Assembly (NCBI RefSeq): GCF_013409045.1
Contig: NZ_JACCBT010000001.1
Coordinates: 5,270,001-5,334,000, forward strand
Direction of reading: 5' to 3'
DNA: 64,000 nt
DNA from: Actinomadura citrea
GTDB taxonomy: Bacteria > Actinomycetota > Actinomycetes > Streptosporangiales > Streptosporangiaceae
This document shows, piece after piece, positions 1 to 8,564 of the stretch. The position numbers were made by a program, and so were the translations under genes. The notes below the pieces were generated by a model that was not told the origin of the DNA, did no database searches, and saw only the letters and a program-made list of their open reading frames with translations. Each line of letters begins with the position of its first letter. Position 1 is the first letter of the stretch.

Positions 1-1
1 G

Positions 2-721
2 CCCCGCCTGCGCGGCCCCCGGGACGCGCCCCTGGACGCCGTCGCGGCCCCGGACGGGACCGAGGTGTTCTTCTGCCGCACCGCCCGGCCCGACCATTCC
101 AGCTGGACCGACGACTTCTCGCGGGACCGCCGTCCCGCCGGTGAGGCGCCGGGCGAGATCACCCATATCGACCATGTGGCGCTGACCCAGCCCTGGCACC
201 ACTTCGACGAGGCGTCGCTGTTCTACCGGAGCGTCCTCGGGCTCCGGCCGCATGACAGCCTCGAACTGCCCGACCCCTACGGGCTGATGCGGAGCCGCGC
301 GGTCTCCACCGAGGACGGCGGGGTGCGGGTGGCGCTCAACGTCGCCTATGTCGGGGCGCACGACGGCAGGTACGACCTGGCGTGGCAGCACGTGGCGCTG
401 GCGAGCGCCGACATCGTGGCGACCGCGCGGCGGGCGCACGCGGCGGGGGCGGCGACGCTCGCCATTCCGGACAACTACTACGACGATCTCGAAGCCCGGT
501 TCGACCTCGGCGCGGAACGGCACCGGCTGCTCCGGGAACTCGGACTGCTCTACGACCGGGACGAGCAGGGGGAGTTCCTGCATTTCTACACGGCGACGAT
601 CGGCCGGGTGTTCTTCGAGATCGTCCAGCGGCTGGGCGGCTACCGGGGATACGGCGCGGTCAACGCGCCGGTCCGGCTGGCCGCGCAGCACGCCCGGCGG
701 ACCCGCCGCGCGCCACAATAG
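2..721 (+). CDS. 3-dehydroshikimate dehydratase / HPPD-like two-domain protein, C-terminal part (cut by window edge)
   Basis: The frame is open from base 2, so the N-terminus lies outside the window. What remains is a vicinal-oxygen-chelate (4-hydroxyphenylpyruvate dioxygenase-like) domain: an ITHIDHVAL strand, a glyoxalase-type FYRSVLGL helix, and near the end a FYTATIGRVFFEIVQR segment with the usual C-terminal metal-ligand Glu. This arrangement is typical of the C-terminal half of bifunctional sugar phosphate isomerase/HPPD-like proteins such as QuiC-type 3-dehydroshikimate dehydratases, which make protocatechuate. The TIM-barrel half would be upstream and cannot be seen, so the dehydratase call is family-based inference. 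A TetR gene follows 35 bp downstream on the same strand. Confidence 0.7.
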   Translation, partial: PRLRGPRDAPLDAVAAPDGTEVFFCRTARPDHSSWTDDFSRDRRPAGEAPGEITHIDHVALTQPWHHFDEASLFYRSVLGLRPHDSLELPDPYGLMRSRAVSTEDGGVRVALNVAYVGAHDGRYDLAWQHVALASADIVATARRAHAAGAATLAIPDNYYDDLEARFDLGAERHRLLRELGLLYDRDEQGEFLHFYTATIGRVFFEIVQRLGGYRGYGAVNAPVRLAAQHARRTRRAPQ

Positions 722-756
722 GATCTGGTCCGTCAGCCACCACCTTGCGGAGTCAC

Positions 757-1440
757 ATGTCGACGCGGTCCGTCACACCCGCCTCGGGAGAGCGTCAGCG
801 CGACGCCGACCGCACCCGGGCGGAGATCCTGGACGTCGCTCAGCGGGAATTCGCGCGGCACGGTTACGCCGGCGCCCGGGTGGACGACATGGCGGCGCTC
901 ATGCGCACCACCAAACGGATGATCTACTACTACTTCGGCGGCAAGGAAAAGCTGTACCTCGCCGTGCTGGAGAAGGCCTACGCCGAGGTCAGGAAACTGG
1001 AATCGGCCATCGACGTGCGGCATCTGGCGCCGGTGGAGGCGATCCGGACGCTGGCGGAACTGACCTTCGACCACCACGAGGCGCATCCCGACTTCATCAA
1101 GCTCGTCAGCATCGAGAACATTCACCAGGCCGAGCACCTGCGCGAGTCGCGCATGCTCGCCGATCTCAGCGGGCCGGTCGCCGACCTCATCTCGCAGATC
1201 CTCGACGCCGGCCGCGCGAGCGGCGACTTCGTGGCCGAGGCGGACGCCGTCGACGTGCACATGATGATCAGTTCGTTCTGTTTCTTCCGGATCGCCAACC
1301 AGCACACGTTCGGCGTCCTGTTCGGCCGCGACATGACGGCGCCCGAACACCGGGAGCGTCACCGCGAGATGATCGGCGACATGGTCGTCGCCTACCTGAC
1401 CGCCGCCGGACGCGGAGGACTCCGGGAGGGCGGGAACTAG
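757..1440 (+). CDS. TetR/AcrR-family transcriptional regulator
   Basis: A 227-residue protein with a classical N-terminal TetR helix-turn-helix (RAEILDVAQREFARHG, then RTTKRMIYYYFGGKEKLY at about residues 45-65) and an all-helical ligand-binding domain. The ATG at 757 is chosen because the TetR fold begins about 20 residues later; a longer open frame upstream only shadows the preceding gene. It lies close behind the dehydroshikimate-dehydratase-like gene and probably shares its transcript, which suggests control of that pathway (inference). It converges on the quinoprotein gene at 1501-3666. Confidence 0.88.
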   Translation: MSTRSVTPASGERQRDADRTRAEILDVAQREFARHGYAGARVDDMAALMRTTKRMIYYYFGGKEKLYLAVLEKAYAEVRKLESAIDVRHLAPVEAIRTLAELTFDHHEAHPDFIKLVSIENIHQAEHLRESRMLADLSGPVADLISQILDAGRASGDFVAEADAVDVHMMISSFCFFRIANQHTFGVLFGRDMTAPEHRERHREMIGDMVVAYLTAAGRGGLREGGN

Positions 1441-1449
1441 CGGCCGCCA

Positions 1450-1468
1450 GATCGGCGGTCAGCCGATC
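1450..1468. terminator. Short bidirectional hairpin between convergent genes
   Basis: GATCGGC and GCCGATC form a perfect 7-bp stem around a GGTCA loop. It lies between the TetR stop and the end of the quinoprotein gene. There is no T-tract, as is common in high-GC actinomycetes. Confidence 0.4.
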
Positions 1469-1500
1469 TCGTCCGGAAAGCATCGGCGGCCATGGCGGGC

Positions 1501-3666
1501 TCACCGGACGACGATCTTCCCGGTGCTCTGCGGGAAGACGGGGTCGTTGTAGAAGTACTCGCCGCGCTCGGTGAACCTGTGCTCGTAGGACTCGCCCGGC
1601 TTCAGCCGCCCGCTGTTGAAGACGTGCTCGAAGAACGACGCGGCGCCGTGTGAGTGCCCGTTGCCGGCGGGGTTCACGAAGGTGACCTCGGTGCCGACCG
1701 GGACCGTCAGGTGCTGCGGCGCCATGGCGTTCTGCGCGACGGTGTTCTCCTCGCCGCCGGGCGCGCCGGCCACCGGGTCCCAGATCCGGCCGAGCGTGAC
1801 CGTGTCGTTCACGGCGCCGCCCGCGACCGCCGCCGCGCGGATCTGGTTCCGCCTGGACGGCGGCGTGGGCGTGGGCGCCGGACCGACCTCCCCGCCGAGT
1901 TTGAACGCCCAGAGGTGGTCGCCCTTGGGGATGTCGGGGTAGGGCAGCCCGCTTCCGCCGGCGAAGACCGCGAGGTACTGCTCACCGTCGATCTCGTAGC
2001 TGATCGGGCTGGTGTGGACCCCGGCACCGCATTGCCAGGTCCACAGGTCACGGCCGTTGGTGTCGTCCATGGCGACGAGCACCCCGTCCGGCCGGCCCTG
2101 GAACATCACGCGCCCGGCCGTGGTGAGGATGCCGTTGCCGTGGGCGAGGGACCATTCGCCTTCCTTGCGCCACACGGGCTTGTTCGTGCGCGGGTCCACG
2201 GCGGCGAGGCCGCCCGAGAAGTACTCCCCGAAGGGGCGCGCGGTGTTGACACGTCCGCCGTTGGTGTTGGAGTAGGACGAGTTGATGAGCCCGTAGCCGA
2301 CGTAGACGAACCCGGTGTGCGGGCTGAACGACAGGTACGACCAGTCCGCACCGCCGCCCGCGCCGGGGAACAGGATCGTGGCGTCGTCCCAGAACGGTGT
2401 GAAGATCCCCCCGGTCGGGTAGTACGGCACCGGCCTGGTGGCGTCGTGGAAACTCGGCGCCTGGTGGACGAACGGCTCGCCGCCCGGGAAGGGCTGGGTC
2501 GGCCAGGTCTTCTGGCGCGGCTCCTGCGGGACGGGCCGCTCGGTGATGCCGTGCACTGGCCTGCCGGTCGCGCGGTCCAGGATGTAGTACATCCCGACCT
2601 TGCTGCCGTACACCACGACCTTGCGCTTGCGGTGACCGATCTGCAGGTCGATCAGCACCGGGGCCATGACGTTGTCGTAGTCCCAGATGTCGTGGTGGAC
2701 GGACTGGAAGTGCCAGCGGCGCTTCCCCGTCTTGGCGTCGATGGCGACCAGGCAGTTGGAGAACAGGTTCGCCCCGCCCCGGGTGGAGCCGTTCGTCCGG
2801 GGATAGGGGTTGCCGAACGTCCAGTAGACCAGGCCGAGCTCGGGGTCGATCGCCGGGTGTATCCAGCAGACGGCACCGCCGGTCTTCCAGGTGTCGCCCT
2901 CCCAGGTGTCGTTGCCGTACTCGCCGGGGCCGGGCGTGCCCCAGAACGTCCAGGCGACCTCGCCGGTCCGGGCGTTCAGCGCGTAGCCGCGGCCGCGGGC
3001 GCCGGCCGTGCTGCCCTCGGTCCCGACGTAGATGAGGCCGTCCCAGTAGACGACGGCCCCGGCGAGCCCGCCGCGGTTGCCCCCGCACTGCCCCTCCTCG
3101 GGGTCGCAGGACGGGTCGCCCTCCCCGGCGACGAGCAGCTCGCGCCGCCAGACGACGGCGCCGGTCCTCTGGTCGAGGGCGTAGACGATGTTCTCGCCGG
3201 AGGTGGTGAAGATCAGCCCCTCCCCCAGCCCCACGCCGCGCATGTTGGTCTGCCGGGCGCCGACGCTGGTCCGCCACCTGATCTCGCCGGTCCGGCCGTC
3301 GACGGCGAACACGTTCTGCTCGGCGGTCTGCACGTACAGGACGCCGTCCGCGGCGACGATCGTGCTCTGCTGCGAGCGGCCGGAGGCGCTGCCACCTTCG
3401 AGGTTGACGTGCCAGGCGCCGCCGAGGTGCTCGACGTTGCCGCGGTTGATCCTGCGGAGCGTGGAGTGGTTCTGGTTGGCGAGGTTGCCGCAGACCGTCG
3501 GGAAGTCGCGTCCGGTCGAGCCGAACGCGGCCGGCTGCCGGGGCACCGGCAGCGCGAGCCGGGAGCGGGCGGCCTCGGCCTGCGCCTCCGGAGCACGGAG
3601 CGGCGCGAAGGCCACGGTGCCGCCGGCGGCCGCCGCCGCGCCGGCCAGGAAGTTCCGTCGTTCCAT
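1501..3666 (-). CDS. Tat-exported PQQ-dependent dehydrogenase (quinoprotein) with C-terminal cupredoxin-like domain
   Basis: A 721-residue protein. The N-terminus MERRNFLAGAAAAAGG is a Tat signal, so the enzyme should act outside the membrane. Residues from about 60 to 600 form an eight-bladed quinoprotein propeller with repeated WT/WR blade motifs and the segment HHDIWDYDNVMAPVLIDL, typical of PQQ alcohol/glucose dehydrogenases. The last 100 residues resemble a cupredoxin (TVPVGTEVTFVN, NGHSHG, GEYFYNDPVFPQ) but lack the Cys and Met copper ligands normally found near the C-terminus. The ATG follows GGAGGAGAGGGC. Substrate is unknown; an alcohol or sugar is the family expectation. Tandem operator copies lie directly upstream. 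Confidence 0.88.
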   Translation of the reverse strand: MERRNFLAGAAAAAGGTVAFAPLRAPEAQAEAARSRLALPVPRQPAAFGSTGRDFPTVCGNLANQNHSTLRRINRGNVEHLGGAWHVNLEGGSASGRSQQSTIVAADGVLYVQTAEQNVFAVDGRTGEIRWRTSVGARQTNMRGVGLGEGLIFTTSGENIVYALDQRTGAVVWRRELLVAGEGDPSCDPEEGQCGGNRGGLAGAVVYWDGLIYVGTEGSTAGARGRGYALNARTGEVAWTFWGTPGPGEYGNDTWEGDTWKTGGAVCWIHPAIDPELGLVYWTFGNPYPRTNGSTRGGANLFSNCLVAIDAKTGKRRWHFQSVHHDIWDYDNVMAPVLIDLQIGHRKRKVVVYGSKVGMYYILDRATGRPVHGITERPVPQEPRQKTWPTQPFPGGEPFVHQAPSFHDATRPVPYYPTGGIFTPFWDDATILFPGAGGGADWSYLSFSPHTGFVYVGYGLINSSYSNTNGGRVNTARPFGEYFSGGLAAVDPRTNKPVWRKEGEWSLAHGNGILTTAGRVMFQGRPDGVLVAMDDTNGRDLWTWQCGAGVHTSPISYEIDGEQYLAVFAGGSGLPYPDIPKGDHLWAFKLGGEVGPAPTPTPPSRRNQIRAAAVAGGAVNDTVTLGRIWDPVAGAPGGEENTVAQNAMAPQHLTVPVGTEVTFVNPAGNGHSHGAASFFEHVFNSGRLKPGESYEHRFTERGEYFYNDPVFPQSTGKIVVR

Positions 3667-3682
3667 GCCCTCTCCTCCAAAG

Positions 3683-3718
3683 GTCCGCTAGACGGACTCA
3701 AAGGTCCAGTGAACGGAC
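3683..3718 (-). promoter_or_regulatory. Tandem operator A, upstream of the quinoprotein gene
   Basis: GTCCG-CTAGA-CGGAC (3683-3697) is a perfect inverted repeat. A weaker copy, GTCCA-GTGAA-CGGAC (3704-3718), starts exactly 21 bp further upstream. The same paired layout occurs at three other promoters in this island (3867, 14083, 14322). The form fits an IclR-family operator; the local IclR at 14485 is the likely reader, which is inference. Confidence 0.7.
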
Positions 3719-3866
3719 GACACGGTAAGCCGGTTTCCGCCTCCTGACAAGAGCTCGCATGCGGGGTCCGGGGACAAAACCGCTGTTTTCGACGCCAATG
3801 TCTCACCAATTCAATCCGTCGCGGATCGGGTATTGCCGCCGCCGACATCGCATGAGATGTTCCTTG

Positions 3867-3902
3867 AACCTTTTGACGGTCCAACTAGACCGCTAGGCGG
3901 AC
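3867..3902 (+). promoter_or_regulatory. Tandem operator B, upstream of the ThuA-like gene
   Basis: GACCG-CTAGG-CGGAC (3888-3902) is the strong gene-proximal copy. A half-conserved copy, AACCT-TTTGA-CGGTC (3867-3881), starts 21 bp upstream. The 18-mer at 3878-3895 (GGTCCAACTAGACCGCTA) recurs without change at 14333-14350, in front of the IclR gene. The remaining bases of the divergent 3667-3936 spacer show no gene. Confidence 0.7.
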
Positions 3903-3936
3903 CGCCAAGGACGCATGTCAGGAAGGAATCCGTTCC

Positions 3937-4929
3937 ATGAGGAGACCCTCGTCCCCCCTCGTCGCCGGGGCCGCCGCCGCGCTCGGCACGGCCGCGGTGC
4001 TCGTCACCACGTCGCTGCTCGGCGGAGCGTCCGCCACCGCCGGCGCGCCGCTCGCCAAGCCCGAGGACCGCGGCGCCCAGCAACTCGGCGACCCCGACTA
4101 CGGCGTGTGCCGCGGCACCGACCCGCGCTGCTACCACGACTGGGGCAACTTCGACCCGGCCGAGGGCTACGAGATCCTCGTCTACAGCCGGACGGCCGGA
4201 CCCCGGCACGCCAACCTCGGGCCCAGTCTCCCGGCGGGCATGAACCCGCCGCTCGGCGACGCGAACGTGGCGCAGAAGGCCCTGGTCGAGATGGGCCGGA
4301 CGAACGGATTCTCCGTCGACTGGACCGAGGACGTGGCGCAGCTGTCCTCCCCGGCCAGGCTCTTCGGCTACAACGCGGTCGTGTTCCTCAGCACGACCCG
4401 CGACACCCTCGACGACGCGGCCCAGACGTCGCTGCGGCAGTACATCCGTGGCGGCGGCGGATTCGTCGGCGTCCACAACGCGTTCGGGACCGAGTACAAC
4501 TGGCCGTGGTACGAGGGCCTCCTCGGCGGCGCCAACTTCTACGACCATCCGCGCGAGCAGCCCGGGACCGTCCAGACCGTCGACCGCGAGGACGTCTCCA
4601 CCGCCGGGTTGCCGAGCCGCTGGACCTTCGCCGACGAGTGGTACAACCTCGTCCCCTTCCCGAGCCGGGTGCGGTTCCTGGCGACCGTGGACGAAAGGAC
4701 CCTGGTGCAGGGCGCCACGGGCAACATGAACCACCCGGGGCACGGCTCGTTCCACCCGGTGGCCTGGTGCCAGTACTACGACGGCGGACGCGCCTGGCTC
4801 ACCACGCTCGGCCACGACGCCGAGGCGTTCACCGACGACGGCAGCGCCTTCGCCGGGGCGAAGGAGTTCCAGAGCCTGCTGCTCAACGGGATCGAGTCCG
4901 CGATGGGCGAGAAGCCCTTCTGCCGCTGA
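3937..4929 (+). CDS. Secreted ThuA-like domain protein
   Basis: A 330-residue protein with an N-terminal signal peptide (MRRPSSPLVAGAAAALGTAA, Ala-rich core, cleavage probably near ASATAGA). The mature part carries a ThuA (class I amidotransferase-like flavodoxin) fold: a strand EILVYSRTAG, then FGYNAVVFLS, LRQYIRGGGGFVGVHN, and a late GRAWLTTLGHD block. ThuA-domain proteins often sit beside secreted sugar or PQQ dehydrogenases. Here the gene is divergent from such a quinoprotein and shares its operator type, so a joint extracellular role is likely (inference). AGGAAGGA upstream of the ATG is a fair ribosome binding site. The biochemical role is not known. Confidence 0.82.
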   Translation: MRRPSSPLVAGAAAALGTAAVLVTTSLLGGASATAGAPLAKPEDRGAQQLGDPDYGVCRGTDPRCYHDWGNFDPAEGYEILVYSRTAGPRHANLGPSLPAGMNPPLGDANVAQKALVEMGRTNGFSVDWTEDVAQLSSPARLFGYNAVVFLSTTRDTLDDAAQTSLRQYIRGGGGFVGVHNAFGTEYNWPWYEGLLGGANFYDHPREQPGTVQTVDREDVSTAGLPSRWTFADEWYNLVPFPSRVRFLATVDERTLVQGATGNMNHPGHGSFHPVAWCQYYDGGRAWLTTLGHDAEAFTDDGSAFAGAKEFQSLLLNGIESAMGEKPFCR

Positions 4930-4963
4930 CGCCCGGAGCACCGGTCCCCCGTGCCCGCCCGCT

Positions 4964-5737
4964 TCACAGGCCCAGGTAGATGCGGCGGACGCGGACGTCG
5001 TCGCGCAGTTCGCGTGAGGTGCCGGTCATGGCCACCTCCCCGTTCTCCATGACCACGCAGTCGCTCGTGGCCTCGAAGGTCAGCTTGGCGTTCTGCTCGA
5101 CCAGCAGCAGGCTCAGCCCCTCCTCGCGCAGCCGCAGCAGCACGGCGAGGATGTCCTCCACGAGCTTCGGCGACAGCCCCATGGACGGCTCGTCCAGGAG
5201 GATCAGCCGCGGCCGGGCCATCAGCGCCCTGCCGACGGCCAGCATCTGCTGCTGCCCGCCGGACAGGGCGCCGGCGAGCCGGGACCGCATCTCCGCCAGC
5301 ACCGGGAACAGCTCGTAGACCCCGGCGAGGGCCTCCCTGGTCCCGGTGTCGCGCCACGACCGGGCGTAGGCGCCCAGCATCAGGTTCTTCTCGACGGTGA
5401 GGCCGGGGAAGACGTGCCGCCCCTCGGGGACGTAGCCGATGCCGTGCCGGACGACGTCGCGCGCCCTGACCTTCGCCAGGTCGGTGTCCCCGAAGGTGAC
5501 GCGGCCGCCGCTGCGCGGCACCAGGCCCATCAGCGCCTTGAGCGTGGAGGTCTTGCCCGCGCCGTTCGCGCCGATGATGCCCACCGACTGGCCGGGCTCG
5601 ACGGTGAAGCCGATCGAGCTGACCGCGCAGACCCCTCCGTAGTGGACGGACAGGTCCTCCACCGTGAGGGTCGCGCCCTCCCTCCTCGGGGGCGTCTTCT
5701 CGTCTCGGGTTCCGGCGGAGGTCGTGTCGGCGTTCAT
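4964..5737 (-). CDS. livF: Branched-chain-type ABC importer, ATP-binding protein LivF
   Basis: A 257-residue ATPase. Walker A is GANGAGKTSTLK, the signature is LSGGQQQMLAVGRALM and Walker B is LILLDEPSMGLSP, all in the LivF form. The ATG at 5737 overlaps the LivM-LivG stop (ATGA), so translation is coupled; a longer frame upstream only reads through livG. It is the last gene of the operon running from 14070 down to here. The solute is unknown. LivFGHMK-type systems carry amino acids but also many small organic acids and amides, so the operon context, a catabolic island, is the better guide. Confidence 0.9.
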   Translation of the reverse strand: MNADTTSAGTRDEKTPPRREGATLTVEDLSVHYGGVCAVSSIGFTVEPGQSVGIIGANGAGKTSTLKALMGLVPRSGGRVTFGDTDLAKVRARDVVRHGIGYVPEGRHVFPGLTVEKNLMLGAYARSWRDTGTREALAGVYELFPVLAEMRSRLAGALSGGQQQMLAVGRALMARPRLILLDEPSMGLSPKLVEDILAVLLRLREEGLSLLLVEQNAKLTFEATSDCVVMENGEVAMTGTSRELRDDVRVRRIYLGL

Positions 5738-7587
5738 GAGGTCACCTCGCTGGTGTCCGGAAGGGGCATCCCGGCCATGGCGGAGTCGCCGAGGTAGGCC
5801 TCGATCACCGCGTGGTCGGCGACCACCTCGGCGGGCGTGCCCTCGGCGATCACCGAGCCGCCGCCGAGCACGGTGACCCGCTCGCACAGCGACATCACCA
5901 GGCCCATGTTGTGCTCGATGAGGACGACGGTGACGCCGCTGTCGCGGATCGACCGGACGATCTCGGCGAGCTGGCGGACCTCCTCGCCGTTCAGCCCGGC
6001 CGCCGGCTCGTCGAGCAGCAGCAGGCGCGGCCCGGCCGCCATGGCGCGGGCGATCTCGATGCGCCGCTGGATGCCGTAGGGCAGCGAGCCCGGCGCGGCG
6101 CCGGCGAACCCGGTCAGCCCGAAGCGGTCGAGCAGCTCGTCCGCCCGCCGGTGCAGCCGGCGCTCCTGCCGCCAGACCCCGACGGGCCACAGCGCGTACC
6201 GCCAGATCGCCCGGGTGCGGGACCGGTCCAGCGCGACCAGGAGGTTGTCCCGGACGCTCAGCTCCCCGAACAGGCGCAGGTTCTGGAAGGTGCGGGCCAC
6301 GCCCAGCATGGAGAGCCGGTACGGGCGCGAGCCCGACACGACCCGCCCGTCCATGAGCACCCGGCCGCCGGACGGCCTGTAGAAGCCGCTGATGACGTTG
6401 AACAGCGTCGTCTTCCCCGAGCCGTTCGGGCCGACGATGCCGCGGATCTCCCCGCGCCGCACCGTCAGCGAGACGTCCTTGAGCGCCTTGAGACCGCGGA
6501 AGTGCTTGGCGATCTCCCGGATCTCCAGCAGCGGTTCACCGCCCGGCCCGGTGCCGCCCGCGGCATCGGCGGCGTCCACCGGCTCGTACGGGCGGAACGG
6601 GCGCAGCACGGCGCGCTCGGCGGTCCGGCCCCGGCGGCGGTGCACCAGGGTCCTCACCCGCGCCGGGACTCCCGCGAGCCCCGTCGGCGCGAACACCACC
6701 ATGAGGACCACGACGGCGCCGAAGCCGAGCTGGGCGTAGGTCGGGTAGTCGACGAGCTGCTCGCGCACGAGCGTCAGCCCGACCGCGCCTACGACGCAGC
6801 CGACGAGGCTCTGCCGTCCGCCGATCACCACCATGGCGAGCAACAGGAACATGTTGGCGATGTTGAAGGTGTCGGGCGCGACGTAGCGGATGAGCCCGGC
6901 GTAGAGGATGCCGGCGAGGCCGCCGAAGACGCTGGAGAGCATGAACGCGGTCATCCGCAGCAGCGGGATCTCCGCGCCGACGGCGCCGGCGGCCAGCGGG
7001 TCGTCCCGCATGGCCATCATCCTGCGGCCGAGCCCGGTCCGGACGACGAACAGCCCGAACGCCAGCGCGCCCGCGAACACCACCACTTCGAGGTAGTAGT
7101 ACAGGTACTCGCTGGACAGGTCGACGCCGAACATCGGCGGGACGGGGATGGCGGAGATTCCCTCCGCGCCGCCGGCCAGCTCGGCGTTGGTCGTCCAGTT
7201 GATGAACCCCAGCGCGAGGCCGAGGGTGACGATGCCGAGGTAGTGCGACTGCATCCGCAGCGCCGGGATGCCGACCAGCAGCCCGATCAGGGCGGTGGCC
7301 ACGAGGGCGATCAGAGCGGCGGGCCAGAACCCGAGTCCCTTGTCGGTGGTGAGGATCGCGGTGGCGTACGCGCTGACCCCGAAGAAGGCCACCTGGGCGA
7401 GGTTGATCTGGCCGGCGATCCCCATGGCGAGGCCCATGCCGATGGCCAGCAGCGCGAACACCAGCGCGATGTTGACGACGTGGATGGCGTAGCCGCCGAG
7501 CTGGTACGGCAGCAGCCAGGCGACCAGGACGAGCGCGACGAGCGTCGCGAGCCCCGGGGTGCGGCGGTGGCGGAGGAGGGCGTTCAT
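5734..7587 (-). CDS. Fused ABC importer permease-ATPase (LivM-LivG)
   Basis: A 617-residue protein with two parts that are usually separate. Residues 1 to about 330 are a LivM permease with about 8-10 membrane segments (for example GMGLAMGIAGQINLAQ, GLGRRMMAMRDDPLAAGAVG). After a basic, Ala/Gly-rich linker, residues from about 370 on are a LivG ATPase: Walker A GPNGSGKTTLF, a Q-loop at ARTFQNLRLF, Walker B LLLLDEPAAGL and the LivG-type EHNMGLVMSLCERV. There is no stop or plausible frameshift between them. The ATG at 7587 overlaps the livH stop (ATGA) and the stop overlaps livF. Fusion fixes a 1:1 ratio of this permease and this ATPase. Confidence 0.88.
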   Translation of the reverse strand: MNALLRHRRTPGLATLVALVLVAWLLPYQLGGYAIHVVNIALVFALLAIGMGLAMGIAGQINLAQVAFFGVSAYATAILTTDKGLGFWPAALIALVATALIGLLVGIPALRMQSHYLGIVTLGLALGFINWTTNAELAGGAEGISAIPVPPMFGVDLSSEYLYYYLEVVVFAGALAFGLFVVRTGLGRRMMAMRDDPLAAGAVGAEIPLLRMTAFMLSSVFGGLAGILYAGLIRYVAPDTFNIANMFLLLAMVVIGGRQSLVGCVVGAVGLTLVREQLVDYPTYAQLGFGAVVVLMVVFAPTGLAGVPARVRTLVHRRRGRTAERAVLRPFRPYEPVDAADAAGGTGPGGEPLLEIREIAKHFRGLKALKDVSLTVRRGEIRGIVGPNGSGKTTLFNVISGFYRPSGGRVLMDGRVVSGSRPYRLSMLGVARTFQNLRLFGELSVRDNLLVALDRSRTRAIWRYALWPVGVWRQERRLHRRADELLDRFGLTGFAGAAPGSLPYGIQRRIEIARAMAAGPRLLLLDEPAAGLNGEEVRQLAEIVRSIRDSGVTVVLIEHNMGLVMSLCERVTVLGGGSVIAEGTPAEVVADHAVIEAYLGDSAMAGMPLPDTSEVTS

Positions 7588-8453
7588 GCGCGGCTCACCG
7601 TCGTCTCGCCGAAGAGGCCGGTCGGCCGGATCATGATGGCCACGGTGAACACCAGGAACACCACCAGTTCGGAGTAGCCCTGGAAATGCCCCGCGGCGAA
7701 CGAGTCGAGGATCCCGATGAGGAAGCCGCCGGCGATCGCCCCGGGCACGTTCCCGCAGCCGCCGAGCATGGCGGCGGCGAAGCCCTTGATCCCGATGGTC
7801 CCGCCCATCGTCGGGTTCACGTACAGCAGCGGGCCGACGAGCCCGCCGGCCAGCGCGGCGAGCCCGGCGCCGACGGCGAAGGCGATGGCGTTGCTGCGGC
7901 CGACGTGGATGCCGACCGCGGTGGCCGCCTCGTGGTCCATGGCGACCGCCTGCATGGCGGCGCCCATCTTCGTCCGCTGGAGGAAGCCGACGAGCAGCAG
8001 CACCGCGAGCGCCGCGATGAGCAGCACCACGAGGTCGTAGGTGCGCACGCGCAGCCCGAGGAACTCCAGCGGAGCGGCCTTGACCGGGGACGCGACGGCG
8101 CGGCCGGTGGCGCCCCAGATGAGCACCGCGACGGCCTGCAGGACCATCCCGAAGCCGATCGTGCCGATCAGCATCAGGGTGAAGTCCCTGTTCTCCAGCG
8201 GGCGCAGGACCCGCTCGATGAACAGGCCGATGAGCGCGGTGATCCCGATGGCCAGCGCCATGGCGAGCGCGAAGGGCAGCCGGCTGGACATGGAGAAGGT
8301 GGAGGCGGTGTAGGCGCCGATCATGAGCACGTCGGCGTGCGCGAAGTTGACCAGGCCCATGGTGCGGTAGACGAGGGAGAACCCCATGGCGACGAGGGCG
8401 TAGATCGCGCCGAGGCTCAGCCCGCCGATGAGTGTCTGGAGGAAGACCTGCAT
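7584..8453 (-). CDS. livH: Branched-chain-type ABC importer permease LivH
   Basis: A 289-residue membrane protein starting MQVFLQTLIGGLSLGAIYAL, the usual LivH N-terminus, with about eight hydrophobic segments and the typical NFAHADVLMIGAY motif. The ATG at 8453 is preferred over an upstream GC-rich extension because it matches the family start and is preceded by AAAGAGAG. Its stop overlaps the next start (ATGA). A hairpin separates it from the binding-protein gene upstream. Confidence 0.92.
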   Translation of the reverse strand: MQVFLQTLIGGLSLGAIYALVAMGFSLVYRTMGLVNFAHADVLMIGAYTASTFSMSSRLPFALAMALAIGITALIGLFIERVLRPLENRDFTLMLIGTIGFGMVLQAVAVLIWGATGRAVASPVKAAPLEFLGLRVRTYDLVVLLIAALAVLLLVGFLQRTKMGAAMQAVAMDHEAATAVGIHVGRSNAIAFAVGAGLAALAGGLVGPLLYVNPTMGGTIGIKGFAAAMLGGCGNVPGAIAGGFLIGILDSFAAGHFQGYSELVVFLVFTVAIMIRPTGLFGETTVSRA

Positions 8454-8503
8454 GGCTCTCTTTCTGACGCGGGCCGGCGGAGGGGCCGGCCGGGGACGGG
8501 GCG

Positions 8504-8543
8504 GGCGGCCGGGCACCGTGCTCGGTGCCGGCGTCCGGCCGCC
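8504..8543 (-). terminator. Nested hairpin between binding-protein and permease genes (probable attenuator)
   Basis: An outer stem GGCGGCCGG/CCGGCCGCC encloses an inner stem GCACCG/CGGTGC with a 4-nt loop. It lies in the only sizeable gap within the operon. A partial terminator here would keep the binding protein more abundant than the permease, a common arrangement in ABC importer operons (inference). Confidence 0.5.
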
Positions 8544-8564
8544 GACGCCCGTCCGGTCGCCGGA

